Source: Abyssibius alkaniclasticus
GTDB taxonomy: Bacteria; Pseudomonadota; Alphaproteobacteria; Rhodobacterales; Rhodobacteraceae
Direction: 5' to 3'
DNA length: 64,000 nt
NCBI RefSeq assembly: GCF_020447305.1
Contig: NZ_CP095732.1
Coordinates: forward strand, 3,008,501 to 3,072,500
The notes under the pieces are model-generated. The model saw nothing but the letters and a program-made list of their open reading frames with translations. It was not told the origin of the DNA and did no database searches. Positions 56,991-64,000 of the stretch are shown here, one piece after another; within the stretch, counting starts at the first letter, position 1, and the number at the start of each line of letters is the position of its first letter. A program made the position numbers and the translations under genes.

Positions 56991-57904
56991 GCTGTTGCCG
57001 CTTCGGTTTGCAAAAATGCAGCGGCACAGGCGGCGGCAAGCCTGCGCACACGGCCAATATAGGCCTGGCGTTCGGTTACTGATATCACGCCGCGCGCGTC
57101 GAGAAGGTTAAACATATGACTGGCCTTGATACATTGGTCATAGGCGGGATGCGCCATGATGATTTTGCGCCCGGCACCATCGGTTTCGGGCGCGGCGAGA
57201 ATGCGGTCACATTCGGCTTCGGCATCCTTGAAATGCTGAAGCAATATGTCGGTATCGGCAATATCGAAGTTCCAGCGGGAAAATTCCTGCTCGGTCTGCT
57301 TGAAAATATCGCCGTAGGTCAGCGGGATGGGCGCAGACGGGTCGTTGAAGGGCATGTCCATCACATGGTCGACCCCCAGCACATACATGGCAAGGCGCTC
57401 CAGCCCATAGGTCAGCTCGCCGGAAACGGGGTGGCAATCCTGCCCGCCGACCTGCTGGAAATAGGTGAATTGCGAAACTTCCATACCATCGCACCACACC
57501 TCCCAGCCAAGCCCCCAGGCGCCGAGTGTCGGGCTTTCCCAGTCATCTTCGACAAAGCGGATGTCGTGCAATGCCATGTCGATCCCGATCGCCGCAAGGC
57601 TGCCGAGATACAGATCTTGCAGGTTTGGCGGGCTGGGTTTGATCAGCACCTGATACTGGTAATAATGCTGCAAGCGGTTGGGGTTTTCGCCATAGCGCCC
57701 ATCGGTCGGGCGGCGCGACGGTTGCACATAGGCCGCCGCCCAAGGCTTTGCGCCAAGGCTGCGCAACGTGGTGGCAGGGTGGAAAGTGCCCGCGCCAACC
57801 TCCATGTCATAGGGTTGCAGCATGGCGCAGCCCTGCCCGGCCCAGTAAGATTGGAGCCTCAGGATGATTTCCTGAAAACTGCGCGGTGCGGTTGGCTTGG
57901 CCAT
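56987..57904 (-). CDS. glyQ: Glycyl-tRNA synthetase alpha subunit
   Basis: 305 residues: [79 protein letters not shown], and the ending helix of family. Catalytic subunit of the tetrameric glycyl-tRNA synthetase. First gene of glyQ-DUF6446-glyS-PEP-binding; 82 bases after rpoH with a terminator between. Confidence 0.98.
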   Translation of the reverse strand: MAKPTAPRSFQEIILRLQSYWAGQGCAMLQPYDMEVGAGTFHPATTLRSLGAKPWAAAYVQPSRRPTDGRYGENPNRLQHYYQYQVLIKPSPPNLQDLYLGSLAAIGIDMALHDIRFVEDDWESPTLGAWGLGWEVWCDGMEVSQFTYFQQVGGQDCHPVSGELTYGLERLAMYVLGVDHVMDMPFNDPSAPIPLTYGDIFKQTEQEFSRWNFDIADTDILLQHFKDAEAECDRILAAPETDGAGRKIIMAHPAYDQCIKASHMFNLLDARGVISVTERQAYIGRVRRLAAACAAAFLQTEAATA

Positions 57905-57947
57905 GATCTGCCCCAGAAAAATCGGTTCGCGGCCTGAATAGAAGGCG

Positions 57948-57978
57948 CGCGCCCAAGGGTCAATGACCTCTGGGCGCG
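57948..57978 (-). terminator. rpoH terminator hairpin
   Basis: Outer stem CGCGCCC / GGGCGCG (57948-57954 and 57972-57978) with an inner pairing (GGTC/GACC) around AAT. On the minus strand it begins nine bases after the rpoH stop and is followed by CGCCTTCTATT, a weak U-tract. Partly lies ahead of glyQ. Confidence 0.55.
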
Positions 57979-57986
57979 ACGAATTA

Positions 57987-58883
57987 TCAATTCACCTCGG
58001 GAACCAGACCTTTTTCGGCGGCAAGCTCGCGCATACGCGCCTGGAGCTTCTCGAAGGCGCGCACTTCAATCTGGCGAATGCGCTCGCGGCTGACATTGTA
58101 GGTCTGGCTCAGGTCTTCCAGGGTTTTCGGCTCGTCCGTCAGGCGGCGCTCGGTCAGAATTTCGCGCTCGCGCTCGTTCAGATCGTCCATCGCATTCATC
58201 AGCAATTCGCGGCGGGTTTCCAATTCGTTACGCTCGGCATAGTCACCGGCCTGGTCGGCATCCTCATCCTCCAGCCAATCCTGCCATTCGGCGGCACCTT
58301 CGCCATCGCGGCTGACTTGCGCATTCAGGCTGGCATCGCCGCCGGTCATGCGGCGGTTCATCGATGTAACCTCATCTTCGGTCACGCTCAGCTCTGTGGC
58401 GATGCGGCTCAGATGTTCGGGGCGCAGATCACCCTCTTCCAGCGCGCCGATCTTGTTTTTGGCCTTGCGCAGGTTGAAGAACAGCTTTTTCTGCGCCGAT
58501 GTCGTGCCCATCTTGACCAGCGACCAGCTGCGCAGAATATATTCCTGAATGCTGGCGCGGATCCACCACATGGCATAGGTCGCAAGGCGAAAGCCTTTTT
58601 CGGGGTCGAACCGTTTCACGGCCTGCATCAACCCGACATTTGCTTCGGAAACCACTTCAGCGGTCGGCAAACCATAGCCGCGATAGCCCATCGCTATCTT
58701 GGCGGCAAGGCGCAGATGGCTTGTGACAAGCTGGTGCGCCGCCTCCTTGTCCTCATGGTCGACCCAGGCTTTGGCAAGCATATATTCCTGCTGCGGTTCC
58801 AGCATCGGAAATTTGCGAATTTCACCCAGATAGCGCGAAAGGCTCTGCTCCGGTGACGGGGCGGGAAGATTTGCATAGCTCAT
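57987..58883 (-). CDS. rpoH: RNA polymerase sigma factor RpoH (sigma-32)
   Basis: 298 residues. Region 2 ([40 protein letters not shown]), the RpoH box [12 protein letters not shown], and region 4 ([20 protein letters not shown]). Heat-shock and, in related bacteria, singlet-oxygen responses. GAGGG lies six bases before the ATG. Its promoter has both sigma-70 and sigma-32-like features, so autoregulation is possible. Confidence 0.96.
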   Translation of the reverse strand: MSYANLPAPSPEQSLSRYLGEIRKFPMLEPQQEYMLAKAWVDHEDKEAAHQLVTSHLRLAAKIAMGYRGYGLPTAEVVSEANVGLMQAVKRFDPEKGFRLATYAMWWIRASIQEYILRSWSLVKMGTTSAQKKLFFNLRKAKNKIGALEEGDLRPEHLSRIATELSVTEDEVTSMNRRMTGGDASLNAQVSRDGEGAAEWQDWLEDEDADQAGDYAERNELETRRELLMNAMDDLNEREREILTERRLTDEPKTLEDLSQTYNVSRERIRQIEVRAFEKLQARMRELAAEKGLVPEVN

Positions 58884-58923
58884 GTGGTTCCCTCGCAGGC
58901 GTTGTTTCTATAATTGAGTCTTT

Positions 58924-58952
58924 AGCTAGGTAATGGCGATATTGTTTTCAAG
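58924..58952 (-). promoter_or_regulatory. Probable rpoH promoter
   Basis: On the minus strand TTGAAA (58951-58946) is followed 17 bases later by TAGCTA, a sigma-70-like pair. The same bases read CTTGAAA (58952-58946) and CCTAGCT (58930-58924) with 15 between, resembling a sigma-32 promoter. Overlap suggests constitutive plus heat-shock use. Confidence 0.45.
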
Positions 58953-58996
58953 TTTGTGGCAGCGGCTTCACGACGGTGTGAAGGTTTTTTAGCGTG

Positions 58997-60043
58997 CTAG
59001 GACTCCGTTTCAAGGTCGAGAAGATTCAGCAAATTGGCCATATCGGCCGGCAATGGTGCCGAAAACGCCAGAAACTCGCCGGAAACCGGGTGTTTGAAGC
59101 CCAAAGTCGCGGCATGAAGCGCCTGGCGCGAAAATCCGCTCAAGGCGGTGGCAGCCGCGTCATTCAAAGCGTCCTTGGCCAGTTTGCGAGCCTTGCCATA
59201 GGTCTGGTCGCCCACAAGCGGGTGGCCGGCATGGGCCAGATGCACGCGAATCTGATGGGTGCGCCCGGTTTCCAGCTGGCAAGCCAGCAGCGCCACGGCA
59301 TCGCCCGCGCCCGCCTGGCCCAGCACCTGCACGCGGGTCACGGCATGGCGGCCATAACCCTGGGCGCAAACGGCCATTTTCTTGCGGTCATTGCGGTGCC
59401 GGTCCAGCGGCGCGTTGATTTTCAGCACCTGCCCCGGCTCGTAGCTAACCCCTTTGACCGACAGCAGGCGCGGGTCGCGCGGGCTGGGCACACCCCAGCA
59501 CAGGGCGCGATATTCACGTTCGGCAGAATGGGCGGCGAATTGCGCGGCCAGCCCCTGATGGGCGGCGTCATGCTTTGCAACCACCAGAATGCCGCTGGTA
59601 TCTTTATCTATGCGGTGGACAATGCCGGGGCGTTTCATGCCGCCAATGCCCGACAGGCTATCGCCACAATGATGCAGCAGCGCGTTGACCAAGGTGCCGT
59701 TCAGCGCGCCGGGGGCGGGATGCACCACCATGCCAGCAGGTTTGTTCACGACGATCAGTGCTTCATCTTCAAAAAGCACCTCCAGCGGAATATCCTCGGG
59801 CTGCGCCTCCAGATCATCCGGCGGAGGCAATGCTACGGTTATTTCATCGCCCTCGGCCACCTTGGCCTTGGCGCTGTCCAGCACCAAACCGCCGCGCGAA
59901 ACCGCGCCTTCGGCGATCAGCGCCTGAATGCGCGAGCGCGACAGGGTCAGTTCCTCTGGCACATGGGCGGCCAAAGCCTTATCTAGGCGGGGCGGCGTAT
60001 CTGCGCCAAGCAGCACCACCAAAGTTTCAAAAGGTTCATCCAT
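58997..60043 (-). CDS. rluD: Ribosomal large-subunit pseudouridine synthase D type
   Basis: 348 residues. N-terminal S4 domain (PRLDKALAAHVPEELTLSRS), catalytic aspartate in HRIDKDTSGILVVAKHD, and RTHQIRVHLAHAGHPLVGD. Modifies 23S rRNA helix 69 in E. coli. The ATG at 60043 shares bases with the divergent DUF6476-like start (CATG, 60041-60044). No strong Shine-Dalgarno precedes this start. Confidence 0.94.
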   Translation of the reverse strand: MDEPFETLVVLLGADTPPRLDKALAAHVPEELTLSRSRIQALIAEGAVSRGGLVLDSAKAKVAEGDEITVALPPPDDLEAQPEDIPLEVLFEDEALIVVNKPAGMVVHPAPGALNGTLVNALLHHCGDSLSGIGGMKRPGIVHRIDKDTSGILVVAKHDAAHQGLAAQFAAHSAEREYRALCWGVPSPRDPRLLSVKGVSYEPGQVLKINAPLDRHRNDRKKMAVCAQGYGRHAVTRVQVLGQAGAGDAVALLACQLETGRTHQIRVHLAHAGHPLVGDQTYGKARKLAKDALNDAAATALSGFSRQALHAATLGFKHPVSGEFLAFSAPLPADMANLLNLLDLETES

Positions 60044-60374
60044 GCCTGCACCCGACCCGGCTACGCCCAATTCCGAATACCACCCCGAGCCTGTGGGCCT
60101 GCGCCGCTTGCGCCGGCTGATCACAACGCTCACCGTGGTGATGATTGGGGGTGTCCTAGTCATTGTTGGCCTGCTTGTCACGCGGTTGACAGCGACAGGC
60201 CCGAACCTGCCTGATATGATTACCCTGCCAAGCGGCGAGGTGGCCGAGGCCTATACCCAGGGCAAGGGCTGGATTGCGGTTGTCACGCGCGATGGCGAAG
60301 GCCAGATGCGCATTCATGTGCTGAGCGAAAACGGCACACCGCGCCAGATTGTTGAAATTGAACCGGAGCAGTAG
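60042..60374 (+). CDS. DUF6476-like small membrane protein
   Basis: 110 residues. A charged N-terminus (VGLRRLRRLI), one helix (TLTVVMIGGVLVIVGLLVTRL) and a beta-rich C-terminal part (PSGEVAEAYTQGKGWIAVVT, GQMRIHVLSENGTPRQIVEI). Rhodobacterales-restricted, usually next to rluD; I recall it as DUF6476. AAAGG seven bases upstream of the ATG. dnaG follows after five bases. Divergent from rluD with overlapping start codons. Confidence 0.75.
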   Translation: MPAPDPATPNSEYHPEPVGLRRLRRLITTLTVVMIGGVLVIVGLLVTRLTATGPNLPDMITLPSGEVAEAYTQGKGWIAVVTRDGEGQMRIHVLSENGTPRQIVEIEPEQ

Positions 60375-60379
60375 ATAAC

Positions 60380-62329
60380 GTGAGCCTGCCATCGGGATTT
60401 CTGGATGAATTGCGCAGCCGTGTGCCGCTGGCACAGGTTGTTGGCCGCAAGGTCGGCTGGGATACGCGCAAATCCAACCCCGGCAAGGGCGATTACTGGG
60501 CGCCCTGCCCGTTCCATGCCGAAAAAACCGCGTCTTTTCATGTAGATGACAAGAAGGGGTTCTATTACTGCTTCGGCTGCCACGCCAAGGGCGATGCGCT
60601 GAGCTTTGTGCGCGAAACCGAAAATGTCGGCTTCATGGAGGCGGTTGAAATTCTGGCGCGCGAGGCCGGGATGACCATGCCCGCCCCCGACCCGCAAGCC
60701 GCCGCGCGTGATAAAATTCGCGCCGGTCTGGTGGATGTGATGGAAGCCGCCGTGCAGTTTTACCGGCTGCAACTGAACACGGGGGCCGCGACCGAGGCGC
60801 GCGCCTATCTGGAGCGGCGCGGGCTGAACGCGGCTGCGCTGGAGCGTTGGGAAATCGGCTTTGCGCCCGATAGCCGCACCACCTTGTTCGAGCATTTGCG
60901 CGGCAAGGGCATGGCGGCGGAGCTGATCGTCGAATCAGGGCTTGCCGTGCCCCCCGATGGTGGCGGCACCCCGTTTGATAGGTTTCGCGGCCGCATCATG
61001 TTCCCCATCCGCGATGCGCGCGACCGCGCCATCGCCTTTGGTGGCCGCGCGATGGATGCAAATGCGCGTGCGAAATACCTGAACTCGCCGGAAACGCCGC
61101 TGTTTGACAAGGGGCGCACGCTGTTCAACATCAGCCCGGCGCGGGCTGCTTCGGGCAAATCGGGCAGCCTTGTGGTGGCCGAAGGGTATATGGATGTGAT
61201 CGCGCTGGTCGGCGCGGGCTTTGCCCATGCCGTAGCCCCGCTTGGCACCGCGATAACCGAGGACCAGTTGCGCCTGATGTGGCGCGTGGCCGATGAGCCG
61301 ATCATCGCGCTGGATGGTGACACGGCCGGCATTCGCGCCGCCATGCGGCTGATCGATCTGGCCCTGCCCATGCTGGAAGCCGGGAAGTCACTCCGCTTTG
61401 CGCTGATGCCCGCGGGTCAAGACCCCGATGATGTCATCCGCGCGGGCGGGTCCAAGGCGATGCAGGCGGCGCTGGATGCCGCCAAGCCGCTGGTCGATCT
61501 GCTCTGGCAACGCGAAACCGCCGATCAGGTGTTTGACAGCCCCGAACGGCGGTCGGCGCTGGATGCGCGGCTGCGCGCATTGCTTGCCAAAATTACCGAC
61601 CCGAACCTGCGCGGCCATTACGAGGCGGCCATTCGCGAACGCCGGCAAGCCCTGTTTCGCCCGGCCACACCCGGCGGGCGGGTTGGCCCGTTTCGCGGCC
61701 CGCGTGGCAAGGCATTGCCTCAAAAGGCAAGCGCCGGCGCGCGCGCCTCGCTTTTGGCGCGCGACATGGCCGATGAAACGCGGGTGCGTGAAAGCGCCAT
61801 CCTGCTTGGCTGCCTGAACCATCCGCAGATTGCCGAGCGCTTTGAGGCGGAGCTGGAGCGCTGCCAGTTCATCTGCCCCGATCTGCGCGACATCGCGACC
61901 GCGCTTTTGGCGGGCCTGCATCTGGATTTTGGCGCGGATGCACGCAGCCAAGGCCTGCGCAGCTATATCGAGGCAACGCTCAACGCCGACCCGCTGGATA
62001 AACTGCAAGCCATCGGCCAGGTGCGCGACAACCCCTACTTACGCCCTGAAGCCGACCCAGCTTTGGCTGCACAAGCGGTGCTGGAGGACTTGAACCGCCA
62101 AGCCGCGACATTAGGTATGGCTGCCGAAGTGCGTGAGGCCGAAGAGGAGCTAAGCGGCGTTGCCGATGAAGGGCTGACATGGCGGCTGGCACAGGCCGCC
62201 CTGGCACGCGACAAGGCGCAGCGGGCCGGGATTGGCGATGACTCCGGTGCCGCACAGGATGATTCGGACGTGCGAAAACAGCTTTACGACTTCATTGATA
62301 ACGCGCGTTGGAAAAAGAAAAAGCATTAG
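60380..62329 (+). CDS. dnaG: DNA primase
   Basis: 649 residues. CHC2 zinc finger with C43, H46, C64 and C67 (APCPFHAEKT, YYCFGCHAKG), RNA polymerase core with FPIRDARDRAIAFGGRAM, the Toprim VVAEGYMDVIALVGAG and LDGDTAGIRAA, then helicase-binding C-terminus. GTG start at 60380. It precedes rpoD by 90 bases, the macromolecular synthesis order. Confidence 0.97.
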   Translation: MSLPSGFLDELRSRVPLAQVVGRKVGWDTRKSNPGKGDYWAPCPFHAEKTASFHVDDKKGFYYCFGCHAKGDALSFVRETENVGFMEAVEILAREAGMTMPAPDPQAAARDKIRAGLVDVMEAAVQFYRLQLNTGAATEARAYLERRGLNAAALERWEIGFAPDSRTTLFEHLRGKGMAAELIVESGLAVPPDGGGTPFDRFRGRIMFPIRDARDRAIAFGGRAMDANARAKYLNSPETPLFDKGRTLFNISPARAASGKSGSLVVAEGYMDVIALVGAGFAHAVAPLGTAITEDQLRLMWRVADEPIIALDGDTAGIRAAMRLIDLALPMLEAGKSLRFALMPAGQDPDDVIRAGGSKAMQAALDAAKPLVDLLWQRETADQVFDSPERRSALDARLRALLAKITDPNLRGHYEAAIRERRQALFRPATPGGRVGPFRGPRGKALPQKASAGARASLLARDMADETRVRESAILLGCLNHPQIAERFEAELERCQFICPDLRDIATALLAGLHLDFGADARSQGLRSYIEATLNADPLDKLQAIGQVRDNPYLRPEADPALAAQAVLEDLNRQAATLGMAAEVREAEEELSGVADEGLTWRLAQAALARDKAQRAGIGDDSGAAQDDSDVRKQLYDFIDNARWKKKKH

Positions 62330-62376
62330 ACGGTTGCGAATCATCGCAACGAATCACACATTCACCAAACCCTGCA

Positions 62377-62397
62377 CGAATCACTTCGGGTGATTCG
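62377..62397 (+). promoter_or_regulatory. Hairpin between dnaG and rpoD
   Basis: CGAATCAC (62377-62384) and GTGATTCG (62390-62397) pair perfectly around TTCGG. It is followed by GCCCGTTTTC. It may attenuate transcription or protect an mRNA end between dnaG and rpoD. GAATCA also occurs at 62338 and 62351, within the same gap, in single copies. Confidence 0.5.
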
Positions 62398-62419
62398 GCC
62401 CGTTTTCTGTGGAGAGACC

Positions 62420-64000
62420 ATGTCCGGCGACAATATCGACGACACGAAATCCGAAGAGATGACCGAGGGCAGTGGCCCGCTTCTTGATATGAGCCAGGCG
62501 GCCGTGCGCAAGATGATCGCCACCGCCAAGGCGCGCGGCTACATCACCTATGACGAGTTGAACCAGTTCATGCCGCCCGATCAGGTGTCTTCCGAACAAA
62601 TCGAAGACATTATGGCGATGCTGTCTGAAATGGGCATCAACGTGACCGAAGGCGATGATGCCGACGACGAGCCGGAAAAAGAGGAAGAGCTGGAAGAAGA
62701 AACCAGTTCGAGCCGCGAGCTTGTTGCCGCCACCGCCAATGGCGAGGCGCTGGACCGCACCGATGACCCCGTGCGCATGTATCTGCGCGAAATGGGTTCG
62801 GTTGAACTGCTCAGCCGCGAGGGCGAAATTGCCATTGCCAAGCGCATTGAGGCGGGCCGCGATACGATGATCATGGGGCTTTGCGAAAGCCCGCTGACCT
62901 TTCAGGCCATCACAATCTGGCGCGACGAGCTTTTGGCCGAAGATATCATGCTGCGCGACGTGATCGACCTTGAAACCACCTTTGGTGACTCGCTTGAGGT
63001 TGATGAAGACGAGGCGCTTGGCACGGATTCTGCCGAAGCCAAAGACGCCACGGCCCCCGCCGCCAAACCAGAAGCGGCTGAAAAACCGGCCAGCGCCAGC
63101 GATGACAGCGATTCCGAGGGCGACAATTCGAGCCGCGGCACCGATGATGACGAGGATGACGAGGACGATCAGGCCAACATGTCGCTTGCTGCGATGGAAA
63201 CGGCCCTGAAACCGCGCGTGCTGGAAACGCTGGACCAGATCGCCGCCGATTACGCCAAGCTCGCCGATATGCAGGATGACCGCATGGTCGCCGCAATGAC
63301 CGAGGGCGAGACTTTTTCCGCCAACCAGGAGCTGGAATACCAGCGGCTTCGCAGCGAAATCGTTGTGCTGGTCAACTCGCTTCACCTGCATAACAACCGC
63401 ATCGAAGCCCTGATCGACCAGCTTTACGGCATCAACAAGAAAATCATGTCGCTTGACAGCGCGATGGTGAAACTGTCGGACCAGGCGCGCATCAACCGCC
63501 AGGATTTCATCAAGGAATACAAGGGCCACGAGCTGGACCCGGCCTGGCTGGACAATGTATCCGAGCTGAAGGCCCGCGGCTGGGAAAGCCTGACCACCAC
63601 CTATCGTGACAAGGTGCAGGATTTGCGCGACGAAATGGGCGATATCGGCCAGTTCATCGGCGTCGATATTTCCGAGTTCCGCCGCATCGTAAACCAGGTG
63701 CAAAAGGGTGAAAAGGAAGCCCGCCAGGCCAAGAAGGAAATGGTGGAAGCGAACCTTCGCCTTGTAATCTCGATTGCCAAGAAATACACGAACCGCGGGC
63801 TGCAATTCCTTGATCTTATCCAGGAAGGCAACATTGGCCTGATGAAGGCGGTCGATAAATTCGAGTATCGTCGCGGCTACAAATTTAGCACTTATGCAAC
63901 ATGGTGGATCCGGCAGGCCATAACCCGGTCCATTGCCGACCAGGCCCGCACAATCCGCATTCCGGTGCATATGATCGAGACGATCAACAAGCTGGTCCGC
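62420..64000 (+). CDS. rpoD: Housekeeping sigma factor RpoD (sigma-70), first 527 codons
   Basis: Partial; runs off the right edge. Region 1.1 ([20 protein letters not shown]), a strongly acidic non-conserved insert (around residues 190-260, EDDEDD-type), region 1.2 ([20 protein letters not shown]), and region 2 ([60 protein letters not shown]) then region 3 start ([18 protein letters not shown]). ATG at 62420 with GGAGAG upstream. Confidence 0.97.
   Translation, partial: MSGDNIDDTKSEEMTEGSGPLLDMSQAAVRKMIATAKARGYITYDELNQFMPPDQVSSEQIEDIMAMLSEMGINVTEGDDADDEPEKEEELEEETSSSRELVAATANGEALDRTDDPVRMYLREMGSVELLSREGEIAIAKRIEAGRDTMIMGLCESPLTFQAITIWRDELLAEDIMLRDVIDLETTFGDSLEVDEDEALGTDSAEAKDATAPAAKPEAAEKPASASDDSDSEGDNSSRGTDDDEDDEDDQANMSLAAMETALKPRVLETLDQIAADYAKLADMQDDRMVAAMTEGETFSANQELEYQRLRSEIVVLVNSLHLHNNRIEALIDQLYGINKKIMSLDSAMVKLSDQARINRQDFIKEYKGHELDPAWLDNVSELKARGWESLTTTYRDKVQDLRDEMGDIGQFIGVDISEFRRIVNQVQKGEKEARQAKKEMVEANLRLVISIAKKYTNRGLQFLDLIQEGNIGLMKAVDKFEYRRGYKFSTYATWWIRQAITRSIADQARTIRIPVHMIETINKLVR

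Noticed and set aside
62381-63970. 529-codon open frame on the minus strand opposite rpoD
   Set aside because: Antisense shadow of rpoD; no family features, and rpoD is complete in all its domains up to the window edge.

Overview
The window is a 64 kb piece of a GC-rich alphaproteobacterial chromosome. It fits the order Rhodobacterales (Roseobacter/Paracoccaceae group): almost all genes are core metabolic or information-processing genes, the proteins have the wording of that group, and several small lineage-restricted families occur at expected positions (DUF2842 after purA, a DUF6446-like gene between glyQ and glyS, a DUF6476-like gene beside rluD, and a Hint-domain orphan). A serC-type leader RNA upstream of serC also points to Alphaproteobacteria. 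I see no tRNA, rRNA, IS element, prophage, integrase or CRISPR array. No gene-free stretch exceeds about 270 bases.

Layout. 1-3483 (- strand): leucine degradation (ivd, a small LprI-like exported protein, mccB, start of mccA) behind a promoter that carries a perfect 22-bp palindrome. 3559-5508: head-to-head HupE/UreJ-like membrane protein and DUF4198 periplasmic protein, probably metal handling. 5570-11466 (+): histidine operon hisB-hisH-glsA-[antisense DUF2147 gene]-hisA-hisF-hisE, then manC. 11518-14831 (-): conserved small protein, recR, YbaB, dnaX. 14941-20383: tyrosine phosphatase-like gene, Hint protein, rsgA, SRP RNA, FAD oxidoreductase, nudC, SRPBCC protein. 20392-24324: xseA, purD, FG-GAP protein, 2Fe-2S ferredoxin. 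24556-25656: RTX calcium-binding protein. 25746-31832 (-): a likely operon rpiA-gor-hflK-hflC-DUF2065-degP joining sugar phosphate, redox and membrane/periplasmic protein quality control. 32002-37359: sdaA with a DMT exporter, thiN, DUF2842, purA, sulfotransferase. 37382-41216 (-): serine synthesis serA and serC with the serC leader RNA, and a 3-hydroxyisobutyrate-dehydrogenase-like gene. 41317-43091: two coupled DMT permeases. 43185-47114 (-): folB-thioredoxin-like-folP-glmM. 47260-51390: nadA, a CAP-domain protein, nadB, a SleB-type cell-wall hydrolase. 51659-57904 (-): glyQ, DUF6446-like gene, glyS and a PEP-binding PPDK-like protein. 57987-64000: rpoH, rluD, DUF6476-like gene, dnaG and the first 527 codons of rpoD.

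No obvious defence or mobile system is present. The unusual signals are local: a degenerate PPDK-like protein downstream of glyS, a glyS gene with an internal low-GC segment (about 40% GC over 300 bases by my hand count), a folB gene fused to an unrecognised C-terminal domain, a glutaminase and an antisense gene inside the his operon, divergent start codons sharing the four bases CATG, the serC leader RNA, a 51-base imperfect hairpin at 51541-51591, an 11-codon ORF behind the SRP RNA, and the palindromic operator at ivd.
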